Positions 1 to 12,214 of a stretch of 64,000 bases of DNA are shown in pieces. The first letter of the stretch is position 1. Each line of letters opens with the position of its first letter. The position numbers were made by a program, and so were the translations under genes. Origin of the DNA: Heligmosomoides polygyrus polygyrus (lineage: Eukaryota; Nematoda; Chromadorea; Rhabditida; Heligmosomidae); NCBI GenBank assembly GCA_947396885.1, contig OX377202.1, forward strand, positions 69,660,643-69,724,642, written 5' to 3'. The notes below the pieces were generated by a model that was not told the origin of the DNA, made no database searches, and saw only the letters and a program-made list of their open reading frames with translations.

Positions 1-2140
1 AACAGCTTCCAAATTCTTGTGAGAAGTCACAAACTATGCTACAGTTGGCCAATCATCCGCTTTCCGCCATGAAGCACCGTCCTTCCGACGAAGGTACGCA
101 CAATCAGTGATCTCGGAAACAGACGGTGGTTGATTTACGGTTTGCTTGCCACTTGAGGGTTCTTTCGCCTCTATGTTGTCTGGCGAATGCATCAGTAAAG
201 AAGCTTGTCTTTTAGACGAAAAGTGCAGAATCTTTCAGCTTGCCTCGAAACGCTAGTGTTGGCTGAATGTTTATTAATACACTTTAGTGATCAAGGATAC
301 TGGCCAAATTCAGCAAAAAAATATGCAAGAATTTACGTTGTCAGCCAAACCAATACCGCGAAAAGAAGGTCTGTGCGTGTTGCAATCTTAACGAATGATA
401 AGTTACAGCATTTCTCCTTTCTTGCTATGTATTTAATGTAAAATGTGCAATTTTATTGTAGCAAACGAAAAAGAATTTTCGGCTATTCAAAGAGGACATA
501 TATTTTTGCCGCACAGCTTCAGTGTCATCAAGGAAGAAGCCGGGCCACTGCCTATGTAAGCATATCATTTGTTAGTCTTGATTTCGAAGGTAACAGAGAG
601 AGTAAATATGACACATTCACCGCATTTTCAATATTTAGCTAATCTATGGGAATCACTCACAAAGCGGCACTCGAATGTGTTCCAACTTTTTCATGAAAGT
701 GGTTCTTATATTGCAGAAATGGCTTAGTGGCGCTTCAAGAAAATGCTGCCCTCTTAGCTGGACGGTAGCGTTTGGGAGAGAAGTTAGTAAGTTGTATTTG
801 TACCTAGAAGTCCGAGGCACATTTCGGGGCTTTCGACCAAGAAAGATCAGTCCATTGAACAACTATGTATCCTCTGTTTACTTAGACTGCTGAGAACAGT
901 GAAGCACTGCCCCAATGAAAGTAAAAAACTCGTGTGGGAGTTGAAGGATGACTGCATACTTGTAATTGTCTTGCCAATTTCACGATTCTACCATCAGGGT
1001 TACTCCACGTAATAAGTTATGGAAAGCTATGTAGACCTGAGGTGTCAGTCAGCAGTCCTTGAAAGCTCCCTGAGCTAGAATTCAAAATCAGCTAAACAAT
1101 GCTTACACACAGTAATCGTGAACGCATACAGATACCGTACTGCGTCAGAAGACGATCGAAGCAGAACGTTTTGGAATTTGGTTTTTGAATCTCGTTATAT
1201 TGCAAGTAATTGAATCGTCATGCTGCAAGGTCATAGGCCATTTTCACGCGGTCACTATTTTCTTCGCACCTTCTAATACCACCCTAGAATTCATAGACAC
1301 CTATGGTTAGATACGGAATAGAATCCGATCTTATGCTGCACTTGCAACAATTTTTTATTTTAACGGTGGAGTTTAAAAATAGATATTTCGCCTGAAATTT
1401 CATACAAATGGCGCTATGTATTGCTGACTCAATGCGAAAGCATATTATAATACACGTAACTATCTCAAGTCTAACGATAGGTCGACACCTTTCTGGGATC
1501 TCCTCTTCCATGGCATTAGGCCTTTGGAACCGAGCTTGGATTAAGAAAGCTTAACGATTTTTCAAGACTTGTTCTTCAAACCCAAAGTGGCTTTACTTAC
1601 CTCGTAAGCTGCTATAGCGTTGTTTTGTTGCGATCAACGCTCTAGCGCCGGGCTGAAAGCGAATCCGCTCCCTCTTTCCAGGCGGGACGCCCTACGTGGC
1701 CTACACCACCGATGCAGTTTGATCGAACTAACTTCCACACCTCGAGACCAATTTGCACTCATAGTACGGGTTCGAGTCCCGCCAGGCACAGCGGAAATTT
1801 CGGTGACAGAAACGTTATAACAGCTGAATGATGGATTCAGCGCACGTTTTTTGACGGTGATCAAAAGTAAAGTGAAAAATCTATTCGTGGGAAGCCGAAT
1901 CCAAGATGCCGACATATGTTCGGCTAACGTCTCTACATCTTCTCCTTCGTCAGAGCCTCGCGGAATCCGAAGTCGGAAATGAATCGCCACATCCAAAACA
2001 TGGCATAGCATTAAAGGATAGAGGACAACAGAATCCTCCTTAGGATGTACCACGCATTCTACTTCAACGGGTTGGAATTTTGAATGTGTATTTGGCAAAA
2101 CGAGTTACGATGGCCAACAGACGAACAGATTGCTGTTCTA
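1..2140. other. No gene recognised
   Basis: This stretch has only short open frames on both strands, with no recognisable domain, no periodic structure and no long repeat that I could link to the rest of the window. A short motif near 1,768-1,785 resembles a tRNA T-arm / Pol III B box, but no matching acceptor, D-arm or anticodon arm precedes it. It reads as intergenic or intronic nematode DNA. Confidence 0.5.
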
Positions 2141-2147
2141 TACGTGC

Positions 2148-2218
2148 CGAACTAGGAACCTGGAATCGGGTACACGCGATAGCCGGCTCCTGTTCCGACT
2201 GCGCTACCACCCGCCCAA
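2148..2218 (-). repeat. tRNA-derived SINE head (fragment)
   Basis: Read on the minus strand from about 2,218, the sequence has a tRNA-like A box (GGTAGCGCAGTCGG) followed by GCCGGCTATCGCG and a degenerate B box (GATTCCAGGTTCC). The plus-strand SINE at 8.43 kb has the same order of motifs and near-identical words. Only the Pol III promoter head is recognisable here and the body is lost. It is not a functional tRNA because the arms do not fold into a cloverleaf. Confidence 0.6.
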
Positions 2219-2829
2219 AACAGGAAACATATACTGTTCATTTTCAGATGATGGAAGTAAACCGAAATCCAGTAAATCATTATGTGTTGCCACAAAGCAC
2301 GAGTGGTTACTCACCTAATGATTGATGCATTACAGGCTTCTTTTCGTTAGGCGTACAGTGAGGAGTCTTGTGGTGTAATAAGAGGCCCGAGGTCCTACTT
2401 AGGAGAAAGAAAGGAACATCACTATATGCGTATGCGTTAAGCCCCTCTGTTCATTTTTGAATCTTGGCTAGGATACAAAGGCTTACCATGTGTTTCGTTC
2501 AAAACTCTGGGTTCATGTGGCAGATAGCATCTTTATGGAGATTTCAAACACCTCATTTTTATAACACTTTGTGGGCATCTAGCGGCATAGTTGTATCTGA
2601 CTTCCTCAATCTATGCAGGTGTCACTTAACCTAAAGAATAGTAGAAAACATGTTTTTGCTGAGTCCTTGAACAAAAGAGCGGGGTACAGTAGCGCACCGG
2701 CAGCACGTGAACGCGCTCGCTGTTGTATGGGACACTGCGAAAGGCTCGATGGTGTCTTTGGCGCAGTAGGGTGCGAGGCTGCTTCAAAAGTGCTAGACCA
2801 GGTGTTCGACTACCGTGCTATGCGCTATC

Positions 2830-3500
2830 TTTGCGTTTTTTTCATAACCGCTGCTTTCTTCACCAATTTGCTTCCTACACATCTCCTACACATTTATTTC
2901 ACTCTAAATTGTCAAAAGCTCAAATTCCTGATCAACACCCCATAACCTCGACAGCTCTAGTCACCCGTACCTGCTGTAACCTACCTGATCAGCCGAAATT
3001 TCAAAAACGAATGTCAGATTCGTAATCAGCACCATCGGTAATTATGACCTCGACAGCCCCAGTCATCCGCACCTGATGTGAGGTCACTGATTAACATTCG
3101 CTAAAAAACACAAGGTTGTAAAAATTTTAAAGTATTTTTCAAGCAGCTGTTGTATATGGATCTATAAACATGATCCACAAAACGTTGTGTAATACAGAAA
3201 ATGAGAGAAGTGAGTGAAGCACAGCTGAAGGAAAGCCCTTACTTGAGAATTTAGAGTGAAATAAATGTGCAGGAGATGTGTTAGAAGTAAGCTGATTTAG
3301 ACCGTCATCAAGGCACTATCGTACTTTCACGACTCCAGGGGTCGAGAAGAGCTCGAAAAATTTTTTTTACCCAAACCACCAGAGGAGGGTTATTTGGGGT
3401 GCTGATCACGAATCTGACATCCGTTTTTGAAATTTGTGTCGATTACGGTAGGTTACAGCAGGTACGGCTCACTAGGGTTGTCGAGGTGATGGGTTTTAGG
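2830..3500. repeat. Foldback repeat with outward inverted modules
   Basis: Sequence at about 2,875-2,920 (CACATCTCCTACACATTTA and following) recurs inverted at about 3,250-3,295. Sequence at about 2,940-3,045 recurs inverted at about 3,395-3,490, including the module GGTGCTGATYACGAATC. The two pairs nest, so this stretch can fold back on itself. No transposase or other long open frame lies inside. It abuts the larger palindrome that starts near 3.5 kb. Confidence 0.7.
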
Positions 3501-5230
3501 CGCCTTTTATACTTGCGCCGCCCCGCGGCGCGGCGTAATGGTCGGCATGGCTATTGATTTTTCGCGTCGCGAGGCCGCGCCGCATCGCTTTTATACTCCG
3601 CCGGCTCAAGGCACCACACTTGACGAAATTTTGGGTTACGGTATTCGGCGAATCGCGCTGCTGAGGGGAAGGGCGCGGCGCGACGCGATCAGCCGCGGCA
3701 GACTCAGTGAAGGGAGGGGGGGGGGGGAGATTTGACCTTTCCGACCAAACTTCTCCTATTGGGAAGGAGGAGGGGTATTTAGGGTGCTGATTACGAATCG
3801 GGCATCGTTTTTTGAAGTTAAAGGAGATTATCAGGTTTGGATGATTAGGGAGTTTGGGCGAAATCGGTGACCATGACCTTAGCCCGTACCTTCTGTAACC
3901 TAGGAAGAGAATGGAGATCTGTAGACATCCACGAAGCTTCATATACCACGCAAAAGATATGCTTAGTGCACAGGATCCCAGAATGTCCATGCGAGAATGA
4001 ATTTTGAGTGATTCTTGACGATGAATACCTTCCAGCAGTTTTACATTTGGACCAGCACGTACCGCAAAATAAGGAGGGGTTTAGTGCCGTTTGTATTGCA
4101 GGGGATTCCAATCAATACCACACTCACCAGTTTCAACCGTAGGTTGAGCGGACGAGTTCGACTCCAGGCTTAAGAAAAGATTCGTCGCTCACCAAAGAAA
4201 TCCCACGACAAACATTGACAAGATGCAATGCGCTGATCAGCCAAACGAATCCTTTCTGTTTTGCTCCCTCAATGACTCATGGACCGCCGCAGCGCGCAGA
4301 AGCTCGTGGCCGCGCTTCGCTGACGATTCCCTTTCTTACTGCAATCGCGCAGCGGCGCGTCAGATTCGGGCCGCGCCGCTCCCCAAATTGACGCGCCGCG
4401 CCGCGGCGGGACTATAAGGCGCCTTTTGTACTCCCGCCGTGACGCGGCGCGTCAATTTGGGGAGCGGCGCGGCCAGTTGGCCGTGCTCCGGAAACGGTCC
4501 CTGTGTCATTGAGGGAGCAAAACAGAAAGGATTCCTCTGGCATCTTGTCAATGTTTGTCATGGGATTTCTTTGGTGAGCGACGAATCCTATCCTAAGCCT
4601 GGAGTCGAACTCGTCCGCTCAACCTATGGTTGAAAACGGTGAGTGTGGTATTAAGTCGAATCCCCTGCAATACAAACGGCACTAAACCCCTCCTTATTTT
4701 GCGATATGTGCGGGTCTTAAAGTAAAACTGCTGGAAGGTACTGATCGTCGATAACCACTCAAAATTCTTTCTCATATGGCCATTCTGGGGTCACTGTGCA
4801 CTAAGCATATCTTTAGCATGGTATATGAAGCTTCGTGAATGTCTACAGATCTCCATTCTCTTCCTAGGTTACAGAAGGTACGGGCTAAGGTCATGGTCAC
4901 CGATTTCGCCCAAACTCCCTAATCATCCAAACCTAGTAATCGCCTGTAACATCAAAAAACGATGTCAGATTGGTGATCAGCATCCTAAATACCCCTCCTC
5001 CTTCCCAATAGGAGAAGTTTGGTCGAAAGGGTGAAATCTCTCACCCCACACCGAGTAAGCCGCGGCTGACCGCCCGGCGGCACCGCATCACTTTCATACT
5101 CCGCCGCCTCGAAACACCACATTTGACGGAATTTCGGGTTACGGTATTCGGCGAATCGCGCCGCTGGAGGGAAGGGCGCGGCGCGGCGCGGCGCGATCAG
5201 CTGCGGCAGACTCGGTGTGCAGTGGAAGAT
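3500..5230. mobile_element. Large GC-rich palindromic foldback element
   Basis: The left arm (about 3,740-4,419) and right arm (about 4,422-5,045) are inverted copies of each other. For example, the stretch around 3,845-3,965 is mirrored at about 4,820-4,915, and the stretch around 4,190-4,280 at about 4,500-4,590. The arms meet in a nearly gapless GC-rich centre at about 4,369-4,474, with GGCGCC at the dyad. GC-rich subunits at about 3,570-3,715 and 5,085-5,217 share the same orientation, so those outer parts are not mirrored. Arm divergence is by substitutions and small indels. No coding capacity is convincing: the longer open frames on opposite strands are simply the two arms read twice. 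It is probably a non-autonomous DNA element, but I cannot place the superfamily. Confidence 0.7.
4369..4474. repeat. Central GC-rich hairpin of the palindrome
   Basis: The run GGCCGCGCCGCTCCCCAAAT and what follows is mirrored almost base for base about the dyad AAGGC/GCCTT at about 4,420. Arms are about 50 nt with essentially no spacer. Gapless palindromes this long are unstable in cloning and replication. Confidence 0.85.
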
Positions 5231-5984
5231 TTCACACCGAGATGAAATATTTTGCTATCTCCTTTTTGTTTTGGTTCCCCAATCAACAGAACAAAGAGGG
5301 TGTTGCAAAATTATGGCGCTATTGTAGTACATTCAGGATTCCAAAGGTGGAGAAGAGGTCGAGAAATTTTTTTCGACCCAACTCCGCCCAGCGAGGAGTT
5401 AGAACACAAGTCTAACTTCATATAACGGGGAGTAGAGCAGAGTAGAAGTGCAATACAAATAACAAAATAGGGCACTAGTTAAAAGTTCCGACTTCACCGA
5501 CAAGACTTCGGTCGAAAAAATTTTTTCGCTGAAACTTTGTCTAGGGGATGCTATTTGGGGTGCTGATCACGAATCTGACATCCGTTTTTCACGATTCGGA
5601 CGGAGATCACCCATACCATTAACAAGGGTGGTCCAGGCAGAGTCACCGATTTCGCTGAAACTTCGTCTGATGGAGGGGGGGGGGGGTATTTGGTGTGCTG
5701 ACCACGAACCTGACATCCGTTTCGTAAGCGTCAATATCTTATAACGAATTTCTCACCTTGAAGTAAAAGCTGGAAGAGGTTCGGTGGTGAGAACGATGCA
5801 ATAAGATTGAATCAATGAAAAGATTTCATTGATAAATATTGTGACTAAAAATGACCAAAACTAACTGAAATATATCAGCGGAGGAATAAAAAGGCATGGA
5901 AAGTATACCGCAAGAAATACTCTAAAGTCGGTGATCCTGCCTAGACCACCATTGTTAACGGTATGGCTGGTCTCCGATCGAATC
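5231..5984. repeat. Cluster of direct foldback-family modules
   Basis: Two plus-strand copies of the GGTGCTGATYACGAATC module family occur here, near 5,556 and (as a variant with GACCACGAACC) near 5,694. Each is preceded by a T-rich GTCGAAAAAATTTTTTCG-like stretch. A G homopolymer of about ten bases or more lies near 5,675. The modules match those at 3.4 and 3.78 kb, which suggests debris of the same element family. No gene is seen. Confidence 0.55.
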
Positions 5985-7880
5985 GTGGAATACGGATGTC
6001 TAATTCGTGATCAGCACCCCAAATAACCGGGAGGGGGACGTTCTGCCTGAAAGCGGCGCGGGACAGTGCCTCGGAGACAATTAGCGTCGACTCGCGCAGT
6101 GACACCCGCCGCGTCGCGCTCAGCCAGACAGCCCTCGCCGCGGAGGCGATGCTGACCCTGCCAACTACAGGAGCCTGTAGGTCGACCAGATTTGGTGTGA
6201 TTACAATCGATAGAGGGATAGGAGGCTCAGACGGCATGATTGGCAGTCCAGAATATGGGACTGATCTGAACCCTACCATCTTCTATATCAGAATTTCAAG
6301 CTCTATCGAATGAGCCAGGAAAGAATCTTGTCTCAACAACCCTTACAACATTTTTTTTTCAGGCGCCGTTTCCTTTCGGTAAATATCAGTTTTTATTAAT
6401 ATCAGAATTAACTACGAGGCATGCTTCCAGGCTACTGATGTGAACTCTACCATCTCCTGTACTAGAACTTCGATCTCTATCAAATGAGCTAGAAATTATC
6501 CTGTCTAAAAAACCCTTAAGGCGGCTTTTAGGCGTTGTTTATTTTCCTTAAATATCAGTTCTTATTTATGTCAGAATTAATTGCGAGGCATGCTTCCAGG
6601 CTGAAATTGTGGGAAATATAGTTAGATAGACGAGAGACCTTCAAGTGCTCAACCTTTTTGAAAATGACATTATGATCCTTCAGTGCGTAGAGCATGTTCA
6701 CAGTCTGAAATTGCCCAAAGAGTTCAATTTGATAGTCGGTGAACCTCCTAAGAACACCGACGTACTCCAATTTTTTCAAAGCATCTCATCAGTGTTTCCT
6801 AACTCGTTAATTGGAGAGGAGACATTGGCTATGCAGGTACATTGCCTGTGGAACGAGAGGTCAAAAAACTGCTAGAAGTCACAAACGACTGGACGAGCAA
6901 TTTGAAGTATTGTGTGATGAAATTTATTCTCGGTGAACATTAGATTTCATGAACCACCTATCCAGACTTAGTCTCGACATGTATGGTGTGTGCATTGTAA
7001 AGTTCCATAGAAAAATCAGTTACGAAATGATAAAGAAATGTAATTTAGAAACTAATGCTTTGAACTTATGTTAAAAGATCCTTCGTCTATCTAGTTGGAA
7101 TCCTCGTGCAATTCTAGCCTGGAAGCAAGTCTCGCATTTAGTCCTGATATATGTGAATAAAAACATATTTAGCGAAAAATAAACAGCGCCTAAAAAAATC
7201 GCCTTAGGAGTTATCGAGGCAGTATTCTTTTTTGGATCATTCGATAGAGCTCGAAATTCTAGTACAAGAGATGGTAGGGTTTACATCAGTAGTATTGAAA
7301 CGTGCCTCGAAATTAATTCTGATATAAAAAAAACTGTTATTTAACAAAAATAAACAACGCCCAAAAAGTCGCCTTAAGGTTATCTAGACAGATATAATGC
7401 AGGAGAAGGTATAGTTCACATCAGTAGCCTGGAAGCATGCCTCGTAGTTAATTCTGATATAAATAAAAACTGATATTTACCGAAAGGTAACTGCGCCTGA
7501 AAAAAAGTGTTGTAAGGGTCATTGAGACAAGATTCTTTCCTAACTCATTCGATAGAGCTTGAAATTCTGATATAGAAGATGGTAGGGTTCAGATCAGTCC
7601 CATATTCAGGACTGCCAATGCAAGCCGTCTGAGCCTCATATCCCTTTATCGATTGTAATCACACCAAATCTGGTCGACCTACAGCCTCCTGTAGTTGGCT
7701 GGGTCAGCATCGCTTCTGCGGTGAGGGCTCCCTGGCTGAGTGCGACGCGGCGGGTATCACTGCGCGAGTCGACGCTAATTGTCTCCGCAGGCACTGTCCC
7801 GCGCCTTTGCCCGCGCCGCTTTCAGGCAGAACGTCCCTCACCCCAAATAACCCCCTAGAGGAGGTCTTTGCCGACGGACT
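5985..7880. mobile_element. Long-terminal-inverted-repeat element
   Basis: The left arm at about 6,013-6,615 is repeated inverted at about 7,110-7,855. Both arms begin next to CCCCAAATAACC and share GTTCTGCCTGAAAGCGGCGC, AATTAGCGTCGACTCGCGCA and the ATCGATAGAGG region. Each arm also contains a tandem subunit with the words GAGGCATGCTTCCAGGCT and CTCTATCGAATGAG: about two copies in the left arm and three in the right. The unique centre (about 6,620-7,100) holds only short open frames and no recognisable transposase. It looks like a non-autonomous DNA transposon whose arms grew by internal duplication. Confidence 0.75.
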
Positions 7881-8429
7881 CGTTTCACAAGATATCCCAG
7901 CTTGAACGAGCTACCGGACAAGCTAAACTCAGTGGGTCAGATCTGTCTTGTTGGCGGAGAAAACCACTGCAGTAGTTTTAATCAGGTTCTTAGTTACAGC
8001 TAGCTTGCGGAAATCAACTAGGATATTTTTAATACTGGGTTGTTTTCGATGCCATCTGGTCTGCTGGGCTCCTTCTAAAGAGACGGAGGTAACATTGAGG
8101 AACGAAAACTCATCTTGCATTCTGCCTAGTGAAACGAGTACGGACTACCTCTTCGTTCTTCGTGTCGAAGCAGGTATCACTCTTCGCTGTTCTTTCTTAT
8201 TGTTTGAATATACGATGAAACAGACACCAAGGTAACGGCAGTAAAGGATGGGACGGTGATCGAGCACTCCTTTTTTATTTTCGACATGAACGTGGCTAGC
8301 GTTGGTGCCACCCAGCTGTTGACTCAACTCGAAACGAGGATTCCATGACGTGAAATCGTAAAAGCGCTGCCTACCGCAGTTGTTAAAGAATCCGTAAGGT
8401 GTGCAACAATGTGATGAATTGAGCTAGAA

Positions 8430-8605
8430 TGCTCGCGTGGTAGCGCAGTCGGGGAAGGCGCCGGCTATCGCGTGCACATGATTCCGGGTTCCTGCTTCGA
8501 ATTTCCCACCCAGAGAAACCATGCCTTTCACTCCTCCGCGGTTGGGGAATTGGCATCAGACTTGACCCAATTACTTGTACGTTGGCTAACCACCGTACGT
8601 TATTG
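8430..8605 (+). repeat. tRNA-derived SINE
   Basis: The head has an A box (TGGTAGCGCAGTCGG) and, about 45 nt on, a B-box-like GATTCCGGGTTCC, then a body with GGGGAATTGGCATCAGACTT. The order of parts and the body wording resemble tRNA-derived SINEs that I recall from hookworm genomes; that recollection is not verified here. The cloverleaf is not intact. Pol III transcription from the internal promoter would be the expected mode if it is active. Confidence 0.65.
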
Positions 8606-11600
8606 TATACGTATTTAAAAACGCATTCAAATTGCCTCCACGACTTTCCGTAGAAGTAGGATGCGTGGCGCATCAAAAAAGAATTGATCGTCGCCGTCCT
8701 TTATCCTTCGTTTTTAAACTGCACTAGAACGAGGTTCAGCAGCTCAAATATCCTTATCCGGCCAACGCTGCTAATTTTGTTCGGACATGAAGCCCGAGGC
8801 AGCATGAGCACGTGCTGAAGTTCATAGGTTTACAATACGACATAAAGCACAGGAGACAGTGGTAGGCCATTCTTCAGGCAAGCGATGGCAACTTGTGGAT
8901 AATTTGCAGAGCAATGGTTTCAACCCAGAACCCGTTAGATTTCGGCATTTCGGCTTTCCGCAAAGGGGGAAAACCTTAATGACGTAGGGTTTTGCAGGTG
9001 TACGCGATTTGCGGCAGCATCGAGTTCCCTAGCTACCATACTTACATTACTTATCCAGCAGCTCATAATGATTTACTACTTTCTGAATTATCCCTGTGAT
9101 CGGAAAATTTGTATTTGATGAAATGATTCACTTCTAACTTTGGCCTTCCGGCGACCATGGCGACGGCAAAGAGGCGGATACGTTGGCAGAAGAAGCGTTT
9201 GGACGTCGTCTACATAGGACTTGGCTCCATACAGTCAAGAAAAGGACGTGCTTCAGCAGCGATATCAAGACTCATCGAAGATCTTGGTTTATTCCAATCG
9301 TAAAGAGATCGGAGTGCAATGGTGTTCCTCTCGAAAAGACATCTCCTCCCCTAGTTGCTCAAGAATCATTTTATAACTCTGAGGGCAATGAAGCATGTGA
9401 TGTGTCAACTACTTGAAAATGTTCCAGAAGCCATTAACGTACCTGGATTGTTAAAACCAGTGAACGTCTGGGTGTCGAGGGTAGCATGCTGCAGCGCCAT
9501 CCCGAGGTTCTGGACTGGTTGAGAGATCGGCACCGACGGCTTTAAAGATGAGCATTTTCAGATATGTTGACCAAAACGGAGAGTTATCAGGGATTCTTCG
9601 AAACGATGAACACAATTGAACGCAAGTGAACAACATTTTCAGCGTAGTGGAGGCGCAGACTTCTACAAAAGAACATGACGAGGCGTTTGGAGAAGACAGA
9701 AGCTGTGAATGGGGCTCAGTGCTGCGCTAGGCGCCGAGCATTTTTTCTTGAACTTGCTTTTTGGTCCAGCACACTTCAGCCACAGACTTGACCTAATGTT
9801 TTCCTGAGTATACTTCACGCATGATGTATTCTACATTGCACGTAGCATCGTGTTTGATCGTGCAAGTTCATCACAGCACGGCTTTTTCTTCGGATGCTCT
9901 GATACCTGTCGAAATGCGAAGACATTTTCTCCGCTCATCTGTCGTTGTTTTATAAGGTCTTGTTGAAAAGCGCTGCAACGGCTATAATTTTTTGGTCTCG
10001 TACCTTCGTTTGGAAGCACGTGGCTGTCGACGTAACCCCGGACTACTTCCTAGAGCGTTGCTTAACTCTAATTCTTTACCGCGTTCTAGTGTCCCACTAG
10101 ACATGAGGCAGAAGTATACGAATCTCCTACAAAATTGCCACGCTATAGATATGTCAGTGGAACGAGTAGTTCGGTGACGAGTATTTGAGCCGTGCATGTA
10201 TTAACCCTCCGACAACAATACCTGTAGGATAGTGTAGTTTCTTGGTATGGTTACCTTTCTGTAATTGACGGTAGGAAGTGAGACACGGAGACGGAGAAAC
10301 GGTATCCAGAGGTTTATTAAACTTTGCCTTTTTCGGTAGCGACTAGTGAAACCTTCCTACACTTCTACAATCCTCCACTTCTTACACTTCTAACCAAAGT
10401 TCACGAAAACAAGTGCTAAATGTCTGGAGTTCGGGCGAGCCAACATTTCAAGACAGCCATCATCCCACGACAAACAAGTTACTTTATAGGAGGTGAATAA
10501 CCTCAAAATCATATTCGGATAGAAGACAAGACACGATCATATAATGGCCTTGTCCACCTGGTGCGTCCTTTCCTTGGACGTCAAATTAACCAGTAGTACG
10601 ATTTCATCCTCCAGTTGCGGAGGAGCAACCTGAGGGACAGAAGTACTGCGCAGCACAAACTAATTACGTTAATGGCCGGAGAGAATATCTATGATGAATT
10701 TACCGAAGTGCTGAACGGCTTGATGCCTAGGTGTCCTAGATAAAGGAAGGTCCTAGATGCTAACGAATTTTATATTTTATAAAGACTACCTTCCATAGAT
10801 TAGGGATGGTGCAAAGTCGCGCGAAGCACGCAAGTGCGAGACACACTGTTCGACGTGTCGGAGCACTTGCATTCGAAGATTTTGCGAAGCAGCAGTCATG
10901 GTTAATGTTATCCTTAACTGTTTGATAGTGATAATTCTATTTTAGGTAGAATTGCGCTAACAAAGTGTCCGATAATTAGGTTTGGCTCAACGGTTTGAAA
11001 ACTGTTCTCTACTCTCGACTAGAAATAGCATTAACGAGTTATTCAAGCATCAGTTTTTCAGCTGAGAAATTCTTGAAAAACTGAAGTGGGACATTTAACT
11101 GAACGAGGTGAGCGACCCCATTAACGTCTGTAGAATTCCTCGCCCAAAAATTTGGTCTGCGAATTTTCAGTTAGTGCTCCGCACTGAAAATGACCTGTGT
11201 TCCAAGTTGATTTTCGTGAAAAGAGTTTCCAAAAGGCGTAAAAGTGGTTCTCTAGAACTCTCTCGGGCTCTGAAATTCTCTGAAACGATTTAAATGCACA
11301 GCGATGCAAGAAGTCATCTTCTGCCTATCAGGAAAGGAAGGAAATACTTTGCAAAGGGCAGCGTGATAGCGCACTCTCAGAGGCGCAGTGCTTCCCGCGT
11401 ACTCCGAACCAGTGCTCTTCTTTCGGGTCCCATCGAGGCCACCCAAAACTGTGCCGCTCTTATGCGTCGTCATTACCGGAGAGTCGCGAAAGGTCGCCAG
11501 GCGCCCCATCATAACGCAGAGGAAGCTCAAATTTGTACAAATTTGATTCGGCCAGTAAGCGGCAAGCGTAACGTCATCCGAGCTTCAGACATTTGCGTGG

Positions 11601-12210
11601 TCGCTCTTTGCATGGGCGTAAAACCATATAAATGCTATTAGGGAATGCCGTGTCGTAGTCCCATACGGAATGTCGCGTACACTGTGGCGTTCTTTTCACA
11701 ATTACTCACATTGTTTGTGAGCTCAGTTAAGGTTAGTTTTCACGACGTTTCATCTTTTACACTTCCTGTTTTTACTAATTTTTTCTCTCACCGGCTTCTA
11801 AAATTAGAACCTTCAGACTATAATGAGACCAGAAAATGACTGTGCTTGCGTGCCTGCTCTACGACTTCAATTTGGAGAAATCCGCCGCGGTGTCGCATCG
11901 TTCCTTGGACAACGATGTCGCCTTCAAAAGACATTGTGTGTGTTTCCGGCATTAGTTCTGCAGCGCTAGCGTTGGTGAGGCGCTTGGTCGGGTATGTTGC
12001 AGGGATAAAGCCTCGAACCGTTTCTAGGCCTCTGAAGACGAAGAGACGGTCGAAACTTCAGGGCGATAGGGTTCCACCTAACAACCTCGTGGCACAGCAT
12101 GATTATAAACATTGTGGAGATTAACATATTACCGAATACAGTTCTGTTTTAATTGCTCTTTATGAATTGAACTTTTCGGTTTAAACAGTCTATGTGGTTT
12201 TAGCTCCTAG
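8606..12210. other. Low-copy interval, no gene recognised
   Basis: Several open frames of 60-115 codons occur, for example 9,183-9,416 and 11,294-11,641 on the plus strand and 11,252-11,530 on the minus strand. None shows a domain I recognise and none is supported by a convincing chain of splice sites. The stretch lacks the foldback modules seen on both sides and has no second copy in the window. It is the best place in the left half to look for host exons with transcript data. Confidence 0.4.
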
Positions 12211-12214
12211 TTTT

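Noticed and set aside
1755..1795. Possible tRNA gene (T-arm-like GGGTTCGAGTCCCGCC)
   Set aside because: No pairing acceptor stem, D arm or anticodon arm lies upstream within 60-80 nt.
3496..3990. 164-codon minus-strand protein
   Set aside because: It is one arm of a palindrome; the mirrored arm gives a similar peptide on the other strand at 4,825-5,034. No domain is visible.
9183..9640. Candidate host gene fragment
   Set aside because: Short unrelated frames with stops between them. A faint likeness to known proteins was not strong enough to name.
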